DNA of 64,000 bases from the NCBI GenBank assembly GCA_005502915.1, contig SCMT01000001.1, forward strand, positions 340,276 to 404,275. The letters run 5' to 3'. The translations under genes and the position numbers were made by a program. This stretch comes from Lysobacteraceae bacterium 2PB (lineage in GTDB: Bacteria; Pseudomonadota; Gammaproteobacteria; Xanthomonadales; Xanthomonadaceae). Shown piece by piece: positions 27,984 through 36,678 of the stretch (its first letter is position 1; each line of letters begins with the position of its first letter). The notes below the pieces were generated by a model that saw only the letters and a program-made list of their open reading frames with translations, did no database searches and was not told where the DNA came from.

Positions 27984-28123
27984 GGATCTTCCAGCGCCTG
28001 ACGCACCAGATTCCGCACTATCGCGGCGTGCTGATCGGCGACCGCGTGCAGCTGGTCGGAGACGATGCGCCCGCGGATCGCGTGATCCAGCCGGATGGCC
28101 GTCTGGTGCCAGCCCCCCTGTAG
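27984..28123 (+). pseudogene. Duplicated 3' end of the membrane protein gene
   Basis: This stretch repeats the last ~46 codons of the gene ending at 27915, offset by exactly 208 bp. The encoded tail IFQRLTHQIPHYRGV...VQLVGDDAPADRVIQPDG is almost identical, while many third codon positions differ. There is no start codon or ribosome binding site of its own, and the stop again falls within a palindromic repeat. It is a gene fragment, either left by duplication or the displaced original end of the gene. Confidence 0.85.
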
Positions 28124-28185
28124 AGCGGAGCTTGCTCCGCTCGCTTTTCCCGGGAAAGCATCAGCGGAGCAAGCTCCGCTCTACA
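28119..28185. repeat. Palindromic repeat, copy B
   Basis: This copy has the same arms and 21-bp spacer as copy A at a distance of 208 bp. It supplies the stop codon of the duplicated gene end and lies just after the converging QEGLA-motif gene. Confidence 0.9.
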
Positions 28186-28200
28186 ACAACAGGGTTGCCA

Positions 28201-29466
28201 TCAGACGCCCAGACCCAGCACCAGGTCGTCGGCCTCGACGCGGTCCAGGCGGATCTTGTTGGCGAACAGCGAGAACGCGAGCATCCCGGCCAGGCCGTTC
28301 GCGCGCTGCATCCACGGCGGCAGGTAGTGCGGCTGCGCGATCGCGCCGCTGTCGAACATCGGCTGCAGCGCGAACACGTCCTCCAGCGCGAGCTTGCCGG
28401 CGAACAGCTGCCGCGCCACCGACAGCTTGCGGTGGCGCAGGCACCAGCGGAAGAAGGTGTGCACGCTGAGCAGGCCGTGCAGGTACACCGTGTCCTTGGT
28501 GAAGGCCGCGCCGCCGCCCAGCGGGGCGCCGCGGAACACGCGCTGCGCCGAGGCGAAGCTGTCCTCGGGGCTCTGCCCGGCGTCGAGGAAGAAGCGGAAC
28601 ACCTGCACGAAGTCCGCGCCGCCGATGGCCATGTCGATGGCGACGATGCGCAGGCTGATGCGCTTCATGCGCTCGATGTCCATCGAACCCGAGATCAGTT
28701 CGGCGAAGGTCGCCAGCCCTTCCTGCGTCGCGGTGGTGCGCGGCGCGCTGCGCGCCATCGACTGCAGGTGCGGCTGCTCGCGGCCGTTGATGCCGGTGAG
28801 CGTGTGCACGAAGGCCTCGTGCACCAGCAGCTGGTGGCGGTCGTATTCGCTGAAGCCGGTATTGGTGCGCACGCGGATGCGGGTCGGGCTGGCGGCGGCC
28901 TTGGCGATCAGCGCCGGATCCAGCTCGACCTTGACCTTGTGATCGGTGAAGAAGGCATCGACGGCCGCCTGCAGTTCGTCGCGCACGGTTTCGGCGGCGA
29001 TCACCGCATCGGGCTCGATGACACGCAGCTCCTGGTCCATGTCGTCGGCCAGGGTCACGAAGTGCTGCGCGGCTTCGAGGTTGGTCGGGCCGTCGCCGGG
29101 CAGCAGTTCGACCGGCCGGCCGTACAGCCGCGTCGAGTACGCGGTGATCCGGAAACTGCCGGCGGCATCAAGCAGGCGCGTGGCGATGCGCCAGCTGTCC
29201 GCGGTCTGGATCAGGTAGCGACCCAGCGGATGGTCCGGGTCCGCGGCCTTCGTCACCGCATCCAGTTCGGCTCGGATGTGGGTGTGGTCGTGCTTCGGGT
29301 ACGCGATCGTCGGCAGGTGGATGCGGCCGATCTTCCACGCGCCGAGGAAGGTCTCCTGCGCGCTCGCCGGCCAGCTGAGCGTGTCGAGCAGGCGGATGCC
29401 GCGCACCGCCGAGGCCAGGCGCGCATCGAGCGCGGCGTGTCGGGCGATGTCGCGGGGCACGCTCAT
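28201..29466 (-). CDS. QEGLA-motif protein (flavohemoglobin expression-modulating family, DUF1704)
   Basis: A 421-aa protein of the tyrosine/QEGLA family (TIGR02421-like). The eponymous motif appears in TTATQEGLATFAEL, and a zinc-metallopeptidase-type HExxxH is visible in LVHEAFVHTLTG about 25 residues earlier, as in vasohibin/tubulin tyrosine carboxypeptidase-like relatives. The two His with the Glu of QEGLA would form the gluzincin-like site. The substrate in bacteria is not known. The start at 29466 is where the family sequence begins (MSVPRDIARHAALDARLA). It follows rsgA on the same strand, with a palindromic element in the 120-bp gap. Confidence 0.88.
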   Translation of the reverse strand: MSVPRDIARHAALDARLASAVRGIRLLDTLSWPASAQETFLGAWKIGRIHLPTIAYPKHDHTHIRAELDAVTKAADPDHPLGRYLIQTADSWRIATRLLDAAGSFRITAYSTRLYGRPVELLPGDGPTNLEAAQHFVTLADDMDQELRVIEPDAVIAAETVRDELQAAVDAFFTDHKVKVELDPALIAKAAASPTRIRVRTNTGFSEYDRHQLLVHEAFVHTLTGINGREQPHLQSMARSAPRTTATQEGLATFAELISGSMDIERMKRISLRIVAIDMAIGGADFVQVFRFFLDAGQSPEDSFASAQRVFRGAPLGGGAAFTKDTVYLHGLLSVHTFFRWCLRHRKLSVARQLFAGKLALEDVFALQPMFDSGAIAQPHYLPPWMQRANGLAGMLAFSLFANKIRLDRVEADDLVLGLGV

Positions 29467-29480
29467 CGCGCGTTTGCCCC

Positions 29481-29567
29481 TGTCATCCCGGGCGCAGCGA
29501 GGGACCTGTTTTTGTTCGTTCCGCATGCCATGGGAAAAGCAGGTCCCTCGCTGCGCCGGGGATGACA
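29481..29567. repeat. Long inverted repeat between rsgA and the QEGLA gene
   Basis: Arms of 28 bp (29481-29508 and 29540-29567), starting TGTCATCCCGGGCGCAGCGA, match at 27 of 28 positions and enclose a 31-bp spacer. The sequence type TCATCCC...GAGGGACCTG is a common interspersed repeat. In the rsgA transcript it would form a very stable hairpin. Confidence 0.85.
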
Positions 29568-29586
29568 CGGAAACGATGGCACGCGC

Positions 29587-30732
29587 TCAACGCTTCCCAT
29601 ACTTGTCGTCCAGCCGCTTGTTCAGCGCCTTGTTCTGCACGCGGGCGTCGGACTTCTGCGCCAGCCGCGTCGCCAGCACGTTCGCGGCGCCGGCGACCTC
29701 GTCGCGCAGTTTCAGGTAATTCGCGAAACGGGCGCGGTCCAGCGTGCCGGCGTCGATCGCGGCGCGAATCGCGCAGCCCGGCTCCTTCGCATGCCGGCAG
29801 TCGCGGAACCTGCAGTCGCCGGCCAGGGCTTCGATGTCGGCGAATCCGCCGTCGGCCAGGTCTTCCTCGCCGGTCGGCTTCAGCTCGCGCATGCCGGGCG
29901 TGTCGATCAGGCAGGCGCCCGAGGGCAGCGGGATCAGCGTGCGGTAGGTGGTGGTGTGCCGGCCGCGCGCATCGCTCTCGCGCACCTCGCCGGTCTTCAT
30001 CTTCTCGATGCCGAGCAGGGTGTTGGTCAGCGTGGACTTGCCCGCGCCCGACGAGCCCACCAGCACCGCCGTGCGCCCCGGGCCCAGCCACGGATCCAGC
30101 GCGGCAACGCTGTCCCGGTCGCGGGCGTTCACGGCAACGGCGACGATGCCCTGCGCCGCCAGTTCGGCCAGCGCGGCCAGGGAGGCCTCGGCGTCGCTGC
30201 CCGCCTTGTCGGCCTTGGTCAGCACCACCACCGGCTCGGCGCCGCCACCGCGCACCAGCAGCAGGTAGCGCTCGATCCGGCGCGGGTTGAAGTCGGCGTC
30301 CAGGCCGCAGACCACGAACACCGTGTCGATGTTCGCGGCGATCATCTGCTGCTGGTAGTGCTCGCCGGCGGCGGCGCGCTTGATCGTGCTCCGCCGTGGC
30401 AGCAGGGCCGCGATCTGCGGGCGCGGGGTCCCGCTTTCGCGAGGCTCGCCGCGGATCAGCACCCAGTCGCCGACCGCGGCGCGGTCCTGGGCCGGGAAGC
30501 GGCGGCGCATCCACTCCGGCGGCGATTCCACCGCCAGGGCCTGGCCGGCGGCCTCGGCGACCACATAGCCGGTGCGGTGCTGCTCGATCACCCGCGCCGG
30601 GCGGGCGTCGGGGTGGGCCGCGACCAGGCCGGACCACGCAGGATCGTCGATCTCGCCGGCCGACGTACCGGGCCAGGGCCAGCCGATCGCCGCCAGTACG
30701 GCGACGGACGGAGCGGAGGGAACGGAACTCAA
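29587..30732 (-). CDS. rsgA: Small ribosomal subunit biogenesis GTPase RsgA
   Basis: A circularly permuted GTPase that tests maturation of the 30S subunit. Order in the protein: an OB-fold N-terminal part (GDWVLIRGEPRESG), then G4 VVLTKADKAG, then G1 VGSSGAGKSTLTN, then G3 IDTPGMREL; G4 before G1 shows the permutation. The C-terminal zinc domain has GDCRFRDCRHAKEPGC. No ATG lies near the expected N-terminus; a TTG at 30732 gives 381 aa beginning LSSVPSAPSVAVLAAIGW and is the best candidate. A longer frame continues to 30888 without family similarity. It is divergent from the aminotransferase gene. Confidence 0.92.
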   Translation of the reverse strand: MSSVPSAPSVAVLAAIGWPWPGTSAGEIDDPAWSGLVAAHPDARPARVIEQHRTGYVVAEAAGQALAVESPPEWMRRRFPAQDRAAVGDWVLIRGEPRESGTPRPQIAALLPRRSTIKRAAAGEHYQQQMIAANIDTVFVVCGLDADFNPRRIERYLLLVRGGGAEPVVVLTKADKAGSDAEASLAALAELAAQGIVAVAVNARDRDSVAALDPWLGPGRTAVLVGSSGAGKSTLTNTLLGIEKMKTGEVRESDARGRHTTTYRTLIPLPSGACLIDTPGMRELKPTGEEDLADGGFADIEALAGDCRFRDCRHAKEPGCAIRAAIDAGTLDRARFANYLKLRDEVAGAANVLATRLAQKSDARVQNKALNKRLDDKYGKR

Positions 30733-30856
30733 GCGGATCGGGCGATGGCGTGCATGCGGCGATTCTAGCCGGCTATCCAGACCGCGTCCCGGCACGGCAG
30801 GCCGATTTCCGCTAGGCTGGCGGCTCTTTTTTCCCACCCCAACCCCTGTCGCCGCG

Positions 30857-32119
30857 ATGTCCTCCTCCAGCCCGAAACCCGCCCTCAAGACCCGTGAACG
30901 CCTGTCCGAAGTCCGCTACGAGATCCGCGGAGAACTGGCCCGGCGAGCTCGCGAACTGGAAGGCCAGGGCCGGACGCTGATCAAGCTCAACATCGGCAAC
31001 CCGGGCGCATTCGGGTTCCGCGCGCCGGAACACCTGCAGCGCGCCATCGCCGACCACATCGCCGACACCGATCCCTACACCCACCAGCAGGGCCTGCCGG
31101 TCGCGCGCGAAGCCATCGCCGCGTTCCACAAGCAGCGCGGCACGCCGAATGCCTCGCCCGAGCGCGTGTTCGTCGGCAACGGCGTCAGCGAACTGATCGA
31201 CCTGTCGCTGCGCGCGCTGCTCAACCCCGGCGACGAAGTGCTGCTGCCCTCGCCCGACTACCCGCTGTGGTCGGCCGCGACCATCCTCAACGACGGCCGC
31301 CCGGTCTACTACCGCTGCAAGGCCGAAAATGGCTTCCTGCCGGATCCGGACGAGATCGCGCAGCTGGTGTCCTCGCGCACCCGCGCGATCGTGCTGATCA
31401 ACCCGAACAACCCGACCGGCGCGAACTACAGCCGCGAGATCCTCGAACGCATCGTCGCCATCGCCGCGAAGCACCACCTGCTGCTGATGGCCGACGAGAT
31501 CTACGACCACATCCTCTACGACGAAGCGCAGTTCCAGCCGCTCGCGCCGCTGGCCGGCGACCTGCCCTGCCTGTCGTTCGGCGGCCTGTCGAAGGTGCAT
31601 CGCGCCTGCGGCTGGCGCGTGGGCTGGGCCGTGCTCAGCGGCGACCCGCTGCGCAGCGGCGACCTGCACCACGCGATGGACCTGCTCGGCGCGCTGCGCC
31701 TGTGCGCCAACGTGCCCGGCCAGTTCGCGATCGAAGCCGCGCTGCACGGCGACGACACCATCAGCGCGCTCACCGCGCCCGGCGGACGCCTGTACGAAAC
31801 CCGCCGCGCGCTCATCGAATGCTGCGAAGCCAGCGAGCACCTGTCGCTGGTCGCCCCGGCCGGCGCGCTGTACGGCTTCCCGGCTGTCGTCGGCGATGCC
31901 GCGAAGGGCTTCGACGACCATGCCTTCGCGCTGGAGATGCTGGAAAGCGAGGACGTGCTGATCGTCCCCGGCTCCAGCTTCAACGTGCCCGAGCGCAACC
32001 ACTTCCGCGTCACCCTGCTGCCCGAGGCGCACATGCTGCGCGAAGTGTTCGCGCGCATCGACCGCGTGCTGGGCCGCCGTGCCGAACGCAGCCGCGCCCA
32101 GAAGATCGCGGTGGCCTGA
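30857..32119 (+). CDS. PLP-dependent aminotransferase, AlaA-like
   Basis: A 420-aa class I/II aminotransferase. Visible features are LNIGNPGAFGFRAPEHL, the substrate loop PYTHQQGLPVAREAIA, INPNNPTGANYSREIL, the Asp-Tyr pair in MADEIYDHILYD, the PLP Lys in SFGGLSKVHRACGWRVGW, and the C-terminal NHFRVTLLP with its carboxylate-binding Arg. The pattern is that of AlaA/YfbQ glutamate-pyruvate aminotransferases. The ATG at 30857 matches the family start. It heads a three-gene run (aminotransferase, SGNH hydrolase, methyltransferase) with a 5-bp gap and then a 4-bp overlap. Confidence 0.92.
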   Translation: MSSSSPKPALKTRERLSEVRYEIRGELARRARELEGQGRTLIKLNIGNPGAFGFRAPEHLQRAIADHIADTDPYTHQQGLPVAREAIAAFHKQRGTPNASPERVFVGNGVSELIDLSLRALLNPGDEVLLPSPDYPLWSAATILNDGRPVYYRCKAENGFLPDPDEIAQLVSSRTRAIVLINPNNPTGANYSREILERIVAIAAKHHLLLMADEIYDHILYDEAQFQPLAPLAGDLPCLSFGGLSKVHRACGWRVGWAVLSGDPLRSGDLHHAMDLLGALRLCANVPGQFAIEAALHGDDTISALTAPGGRLYETRRALIECCEASEHLSLVAPAGALYGFPAVVGDAAKGFDDHAFALEMLESEDVLIVPGSSFNVPERNHFRVTLLPEAHMLREVFARIDRVLGRRAERSRAQKIAVA

Positions 32120-32124
32120 ACCTG

Positions 32125-32865
32125 ATGACCCCGGCGACCATCGTCCCCGCCATCGTCGCCATCACGACCGCAGCGAATGCTGCAATCCAGGGCGGTGCGG
32201 GCGAAGCCACGCAGCGCGGCAGCGCCTACCTCGCGCTCGGCGACAGCTACACCATCGGCGAGGGCGTCGACGAGGCCGACCGCTGGCCGATGCAGCTCGC
32301 GCGACGCCTGCGCGAGGCCGGCATCGTCCTCGACGACCCGCGCATCATCGCCACCACCGGCTGGACCACCGACGAGCTGTCCGCCGCGCTCGACGCCGTC
32401 GAGCCGCTGGGCAGCGACTGGGCGCTGGTCAGCCTGCTGATCGGCGTGAACAACCAGTATCGCGGCCGCCCCGTCGACGACTACGTGCCCGAATTCGCCG
32501 CCCTGCTCGACCGCGCGATCGCGTATGCCCGTGGCGAGGCGGGACGCGTGCTCGTGTTGAGCATCCCCGACTGGGGCGTCACGCCGTTCGCGCTGGCCGG
32601 CAGCTTCGATCCCGAGGTCATCGCCGAGGCGCTGGACGCCTACAACGCCGCCGCCGCGCAGGTCTGCGCCGAACGCGGCGTCGCCTTCGTCGACATCACC
32701 CCGGTCAGCCGCGAACGCGGCGCCGAGCCGGAGATGCTGGTCGAAGACGCCCTGCATCCCTCCGCTGCGATGTACGCCGAGTGGACCGCACGCGCCCTCC
32801 CGGTCGCACGACGCCTGCTGTCCGAGCCCCGAACCGACACTCGCACGGAAGCCCGCAACGAATGA
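32125..32865 (+). CDS. SGNH/GDSL-family hydrolase
   Basis: A 246-aa esterase/lipase-type hydrolase. The N-terminus contains a weakly hydrophobic stretch (IVPAIVAITTAANAA) that could be a signal peptide. The catalytic Ser is in LALGDSYTIGEG (block I), Asn in LLIGVNNQYRG (block III), and the Asp-His pair in VEDALHPSAAMY (block V). The complete set suggests an active enzyme. It starts 5 bp after the aminotransferase stop and overlaps the methyltransferase start (ATGA), so the three genes are one translational unit. The substrate is unknown. Confidence 0.9.
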   Translation: MTPATIVPAIVAITTAANAAIQGGAGEATQRGSAYLALGDSYTIGEGVDEADRWPMQLARRLREAGIVLDDPRIIATTGWTTDELSAALDAVEPLGSDWALVSLLIGVNNQYRGRPVDDYVPEFAALLDRAIAYARGEAGRVLVLSIPDWGVTPFALAGSFDPEVIAEALDAYNAAAAQVCAERGVAFVDITPVSRERGAEPEMLVEDALHPSAAMYAEWTARALPVARRLLSEPRTDTRTEARNE

Positions 32866-33560
32866 CCGACGCCGCAGTCCCGGGCCGCCCGCTGTCCGCC
32901 AACCACGCCAGGGCTATCGCCCGCGCCTTCCTGCCGGCCATGCCGCTCGGCAACCGCTACGACTACTACTACGTCGGCGCCAAGCTGCGCAGCGACCCGC
33001 TCTATCCCGGCGTGCTCGACGCCCTGCGCGGCAGCAGCGCGCCGGTGCTCGACCTCGGCTGCGGCCTCGGCCTGCTCGCGCACACGCTGCGCCAGGACGG
33101 CCAGTCGCAGGTCTATCGCGGCGTCGACAACGACCGCGCCAAGATCGAACGCGCCACCCGCGTCGCCGGCAAGGCCGACCTGCGCGACGCCACGTTCGAG
33201 ATCGTCGACCTGGCGAACACGCTGCCCGCGCACACCGGCTCCGTCGCCATCCTCGACGTGCTGCAGTACCTCGACGCCGACGCCCAGCGCGGCCTGCTCC
33301 ACGCCGTCGCGCGCATGCTCGACGGCGACGCCCGCCTGGTGATGCGCGCCGCCCTCGACGGCGGCGACCGCCGCTCGCGCACCACCCGCATCACCGACCG
33401 CCTCGCCAACATGATCGGCTGGATGGGCTCGCGCCCGCGCCACTACCCCACCCGCGACGGCCTCGAAGCCATCCTCGCCGAAGCCGGCCTGCGCACCGAG
33501 TTCCGCCCGCTCTACGGCAACACCCCGTTCAACCACTGGCTGATCGTCGCGCAGCGCTGA
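32862..33560 (+). CDS. Class I SAM-dependent methyltransferase
   Basis: A 232-aa protein with SAM motif I LDLGCGLGLLAHTL, the acidic residue of motif II in RGVDNDRAKIERA, and motif IV around VAILDVLQYLDADAQ. The C-terminal part, with YPTRDGLEAILAEAGL and NTPFNHWLIVAQR, is of the type seen in lipid or polyketide O-methyltransferases. The substrate is not evident. It is translationally coupled to the SGNH hydrolase gene. A palindromic repeat follows 20 bp after its stop. Confidence 0.88.
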   Translation: MTDAAVPGRPLSANHARAIARAFLPAMPLGNRYDYYYVGAKLRSDPLYPGVLDALRGSSAPVLDLGCGLGLLAHTLRQDGQSQVYRGVDNDRAKIERATRVAGKADLRDATFEIVDLANTLPAHTGSVAILDVLQYLDADAQRGLLHAVARMLDGDARLVMRAALDGGDRRSRTTRITDRLANMIGWMGSRPRHYPTRDGLEAILAEAGLRTEFRPLYGNTPFNHWLIVAQR

Positions 33561-33580
33561 CGACCCCACGGAGCCGCCCT

Positions 33581-33691
33581 TGTAGAGCGGAGCTTGCTCC
33601 GCTCAAGCCATCCGCCATCGATCGACTGCCCGGAGAGCACGCATCGATGCGCCTCCCCGGAGAGGGAGAGCGGAGCAAGCTCCGCTCTACA
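33581..33691. repeat. Palindromic repeat, copy C (long-spacer form)
   Basis: The same 23-bp arms as copies A and B are here separated by 65 bp, which contain a second internal inverted structure (CATCGAT...GCATCGATGC). It lies between the methyltransferase gene and aceE and fills about a third of that 334-bp gap. The remainder of the gap holds the presumed aceE promoter. Confidence 0.88.
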
Positions 33692-33821
33692 AGAGCGCTG
33701 CCAGCCCGCATCCCGCATGTCGCTCCACCTGTCCCGCGACATCCCCCGCCGTATGGAATCGTTTTCGGCCGACAAGGCACGCTGCGCATGCCCGCAGGCC
33801 ATCAGAGGCCCGCGGATCGCC

Positions 33822-33830
33822 TGTTAGAAT
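33822..33830 (+). promoter_or_regulatory. Possible extended -10 promoter of aceE
   Basis: TGTTAGAAT fits an extended -10 element (TGnTATAAT-like) and sits about 65 bp before the aceE start, in a short AT-rich stretch. No good -35 box is seen 17 bp upstream, as is usual for extended -10 promoters. Confidence 0.4.
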
Positions 33831-33894
33831 CTCTGCTCCAATTTCGTATACCCCCCAACGATCGCGGCCAGGTGGCCGCAGCGGAGCCCACGGC

Positions 33895-36585
33895 ATGAGC
33901 TGGTTGAACGAACTGCTGCAGAACGACCCCGACCCCACCGAGACCCGCGAATGGGTCGAGTCGCTCAAGGCGGTCATCGACGCCGACGGCCCCGAACGCG
34001 CGCACCAGCTGCTCACCGGCATGGTCGAACTGACCCGCCGCGCCGGCGCCCACCTGCCCTTCGCGCCCACCACCGAATACATCAACACCATCCCGGCGCA
34101 CCTGGAACCCCGCATGCCGGGCGACCAGCACATGGAATGGCGGATCCGCTCGATCATCCGCTGGAACGCCATGGCCATGGTGGTCCGCGCCAACCGCAAG
34201 CCCGGCGACCTCGGCGGCCACATCGCCTCGTTCGCCTCGTCGGCCACGCTCTACGACGTCGGCTTCAACCACTTCTGGCGCGGCCCCGAGGGCGACCATC
34301 CCGGCGACCTGATCGCCGTGCAGGGCCACAGCTCCCCGGGCATCTACGCCCGCGCCTTCCTCGAAGGCCGCCTCACCGAATCGCAGATCGACCACTTCCG
34401 CATGGAAGTCGACGGCAAGGGCGTCAGCTCCTACCCGCACCCCTGGCTGATGCCCGACTTCTGGCAGCTGCCCACGGTGTCGATGGGCCTGGGCCCGATC
34501 AGCGCCATCTACCAGGCGCGCAACTGGAAGTACCTCGAAGCCCGCGGCCTCATCCCGAAGTCCGACCGCAAGGTCTGGTGCTTCATGGGCGACGGCGAGT
34601 GCGACGAACCCGAAAGCCTCGGCGCCATCTCGGTCGCTGGCCGCGAAGGCCTCGACAACCTGGTCTTCGTCATCAACTGCAACCTGCAGCGCCTCGACGG
34701 TCCGGTGCGCGGCAACGGCAAGATCATCCAGGAACTGGAAGGCAGCTTCCGTGGCGCCGGCTGGAACGTGGTCAAGACCGTCTGGGGCAGCTACTGGGAT
34801 CCGCTGCTGGCCAAGGACAGCACCGGCCAGCTCAAGCGCCTGATGATGGAAACCGTCGACGGCGAATACCAGAACTGCAAGGCCTTCGGCGGCGCGTACA
34901 CGCGCGAGCATTTCTTCGGCAAGTACCCCGAGACCGCCGCGCTGGTCGCCAACCTCAGCGACGACGACATCTGGCGCCTCAACCGTGGCGGCCACGACCC
35001 GCACAAGGTCTACGCCGCCTACGACAACGCCCGCCAGACCAAGGGCATGCCCACCGTCATCCTCGCCAAGACGGTGAAGGGCTACGGCATGGGCGCCTCG
35101 GGCGAATCGCTCAACCCCACGCACCAGACCAAGAAGCTCGACGACGAGGCCGTGCGCGCCTTCCGCGACCGCTTCAAGATCCCGGTCAGCGACGAGCAGC
35201 TCAAGGACGGCGCCGTGCCGTTCTACCACCCCGGCCCGAACTCGCCGGAAGTGGAATACATGATCGAACGCCGCCGTGCGCTCGGCGGCTTCCTGCCGCA
35301 GCGCCGCCGCAAGGCCAGCCAGAACCTCGAAGCGCCGAAGCTCGAAGTGTTCGACCGCCTGCTCAAGAGCAGCGGCGACCGCGAAATCAGCACCACCATG
35401 GCCTTCGTGCAGGCGCTGAACGTGATCCTGCGCGACAAGCAGGTCGGCCCGCGCTGCGTGCCCATCGTCGCCGACGAAGCCCGCACCTTCGGCATGGAAG
35501 GCCTGTTCCGCCAGATCGGCATCTACGCCCCGCACGGCCAGAAGTACAAGCCGGTCGACCGCGACCAGCTCATGTACTACCGCGAGGACGCCGCCGGCCA
35601 GGTGCTGGAGGAAGGCATCACCGAGGCCGGCGCCTTCGCCTCGTGGATGGCCGCCGCCACCAGCTACAGCACCAACGACGTGCAGATGCTGCCGTTCTAC
35701 ATCTACTACTCGATGTTCGGCTTCCAGCGCATCGGCGACAGCGCCTGGCAGGCCGCCGACATGCGCGCGCGCGGCTTCCTGCTCGGCGCCACCGCCGGCC
35801 GCACCACGCTCAACGGCGAAGGCCTGCAGCACGAAGACGGCCACTCGCACCTGCTCGCCGGCGCCATCCCCAACTGCCGCGCCTACGACCCCACCTTCGG
35901 CTTCGAAGTCGCGGTCATCCTGCAGTACGGCATGCAGCGCATGCTCGCCGAGCAGCAGGACGAGTACTACTACATCACCCTGATGAACGAGAACTACGCC
36001 CACCCGGACATGCCGGAAGGCGCAGCCGACGGCATCATCAAGGGCATGTACCTGCTCAAGGACGCCGGCAAGCCGAAGAAGGGCGAACTGCGCGTGCAGC
36101 TGCTCGGCAGCGGCACCATCCTCCGCGAAGCCATCGCCGCCGCCGAACTGCTCGACAAGGACTTCGGCGTCACCAGCGACATCTGGTCCTGCCCCAGCTT
36201 CACCGAACTGCGCCGCGACGGCTACGACGCCGAACGCTGGAACCGCCTCAACCCCGAGGCCAAGACCCCGCGCAAGGCCTACGTCACCGAACTGCTCGAA
36301 GGCCGCCAGGGCCCCGCCATCGCCGCCACCGACTACGTCCGCGGCTTCGCCGACCAGATCCGCGCCTTCGTCCCGATGCGCTACACCGTCCTCGGCACCG
36401 ACGGCTTCGGCCGCTCCGACACCCGCGCCAACCTCCGCCGCCACTTCGAAGTCGACCGCTATTACATCGCCCACGCCGCGATCGACGCGCTGGCGAAGGA
36501 AGGCAAGATGACCGCGAAGGATGCGACCCGCGCGATCAAGCTGTACAGGATCGACGTGGACCGGGGGAATCCGGTGGGGGTTTGA
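33895..36585 (+). CDS. aceE: Pyruvate dehydrogenase E1 component, homodimeric type
   Basis: An 896-aa thiamine-diphosphate enzyme that decarboxylates pyruvate in the pyruvate dehydrogenase complex. Homodimeric E1 features are all present: EYINTIPAHLEPRMPGD, GHSSPGIYARAFLEGRL, the ThDP motif beginning GDGECDEPESLG and ending INCNLQRLDGPVRGNG, and DEARTFGMEGLFRQIGIY with the activating Glu. The length compares with 887 in E. coli. aceF and lpd are not next to it. A strong terminator follows 12 bp after the stop, and base composition changes abruptly just after that. Confidence 0.97.
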   Translation: MSWLNELLQNDPDPTETREWVESLKAVIDADGPERAHQLLTGMVELTRRAGAHLPFAPTTEYINTIPAHLEPRMPGDQHMEWRIRSIIRWNAMAMVVRANRKPGDLGGHIASFASSATLYDVGFNHFWRGPEGDHPGDLIAVQGHSSPGIYARAFLEGRLTESQIDHFRMEVDGKGVSSYPHPWLMPDFWQLPTVSMGLGPISAIYQARNWKYLEARGLIPKSDRKVWCFMGDGECDEPESLGAISVAGREGLDNLVFVINCNLQRLDGPVRGNGKIIQELEGSFRGAGWNVVKTVWGSYWDPLLAKDSTGQLKRLMMETVDGEYQNCKAFGGAYTREHFFGKYPETAALVANLSDDDIWRLNRGGHDPHKVYAAYDNARQTKGMPTVILAKTVKGYGMGASGESLNPTHQTKKLDDEAVRAFRDRFKIPVSDEQLKDGAVPFYHPGPNSPEVEYMIERRRALGGFLPQRRRKASQNLEAPKLEVFDRLLKSSGDREISTTMAFVQALNVILRDKQVGPRCVPIVADEARTFGMEGLFRQIGIYAPHGQKYKPVDRDQLMYYREDAAGQVLEEGITEAGAFASWMAAATSYSTNDVQMLPFYIYYSMFGFQRIGDSAWQAADMRARGFLLGATAGRTTLNGEGLQHEDGHSHLLAGAIPNCRAYDPTFGFEVAVILQYGMQRMLAEQQDEYYYITLMNENYAHPDMPEGAADGIIKGMYLLKDAGKPKKGELRVQLLGSGTILREAIAAAELLDKDFGVTSDIWSCPSFTELRRDGYDAERWNRLNPEAKTPRKAYVTELLEGRQGPAIAATDYVRGFADQIRAFVPMRYTVLGTDGFGRSDTRANLRRHFEVDRYYIAHAAIDALAKEGKMTAKDATRAIKLYRIDVDRGNPVGV

Positions 36586-36597
36586 GATCAGAACCAT

Positions 36598-36627
36598 GAA
36601 AAAGGGTGCCTCACGGCACCCTTTTTC
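36598..36627. terminator. Rho-independent terminator after aceE
   Basis: A 13-bp perfect stem (GAAAAAGGGTGCC / GGCACCCTTTTTC) closes a TCAC loop. The A- and T-runs are part of the stem, so it could act on both strands. It marks the left border of the AT-richer accessory region. Confidence 0.9.
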
Positions 36628-36678
36628 ATAGGATGTCACATGACATGGAGCAGATTGATTGTTACAGGGGATATATCA

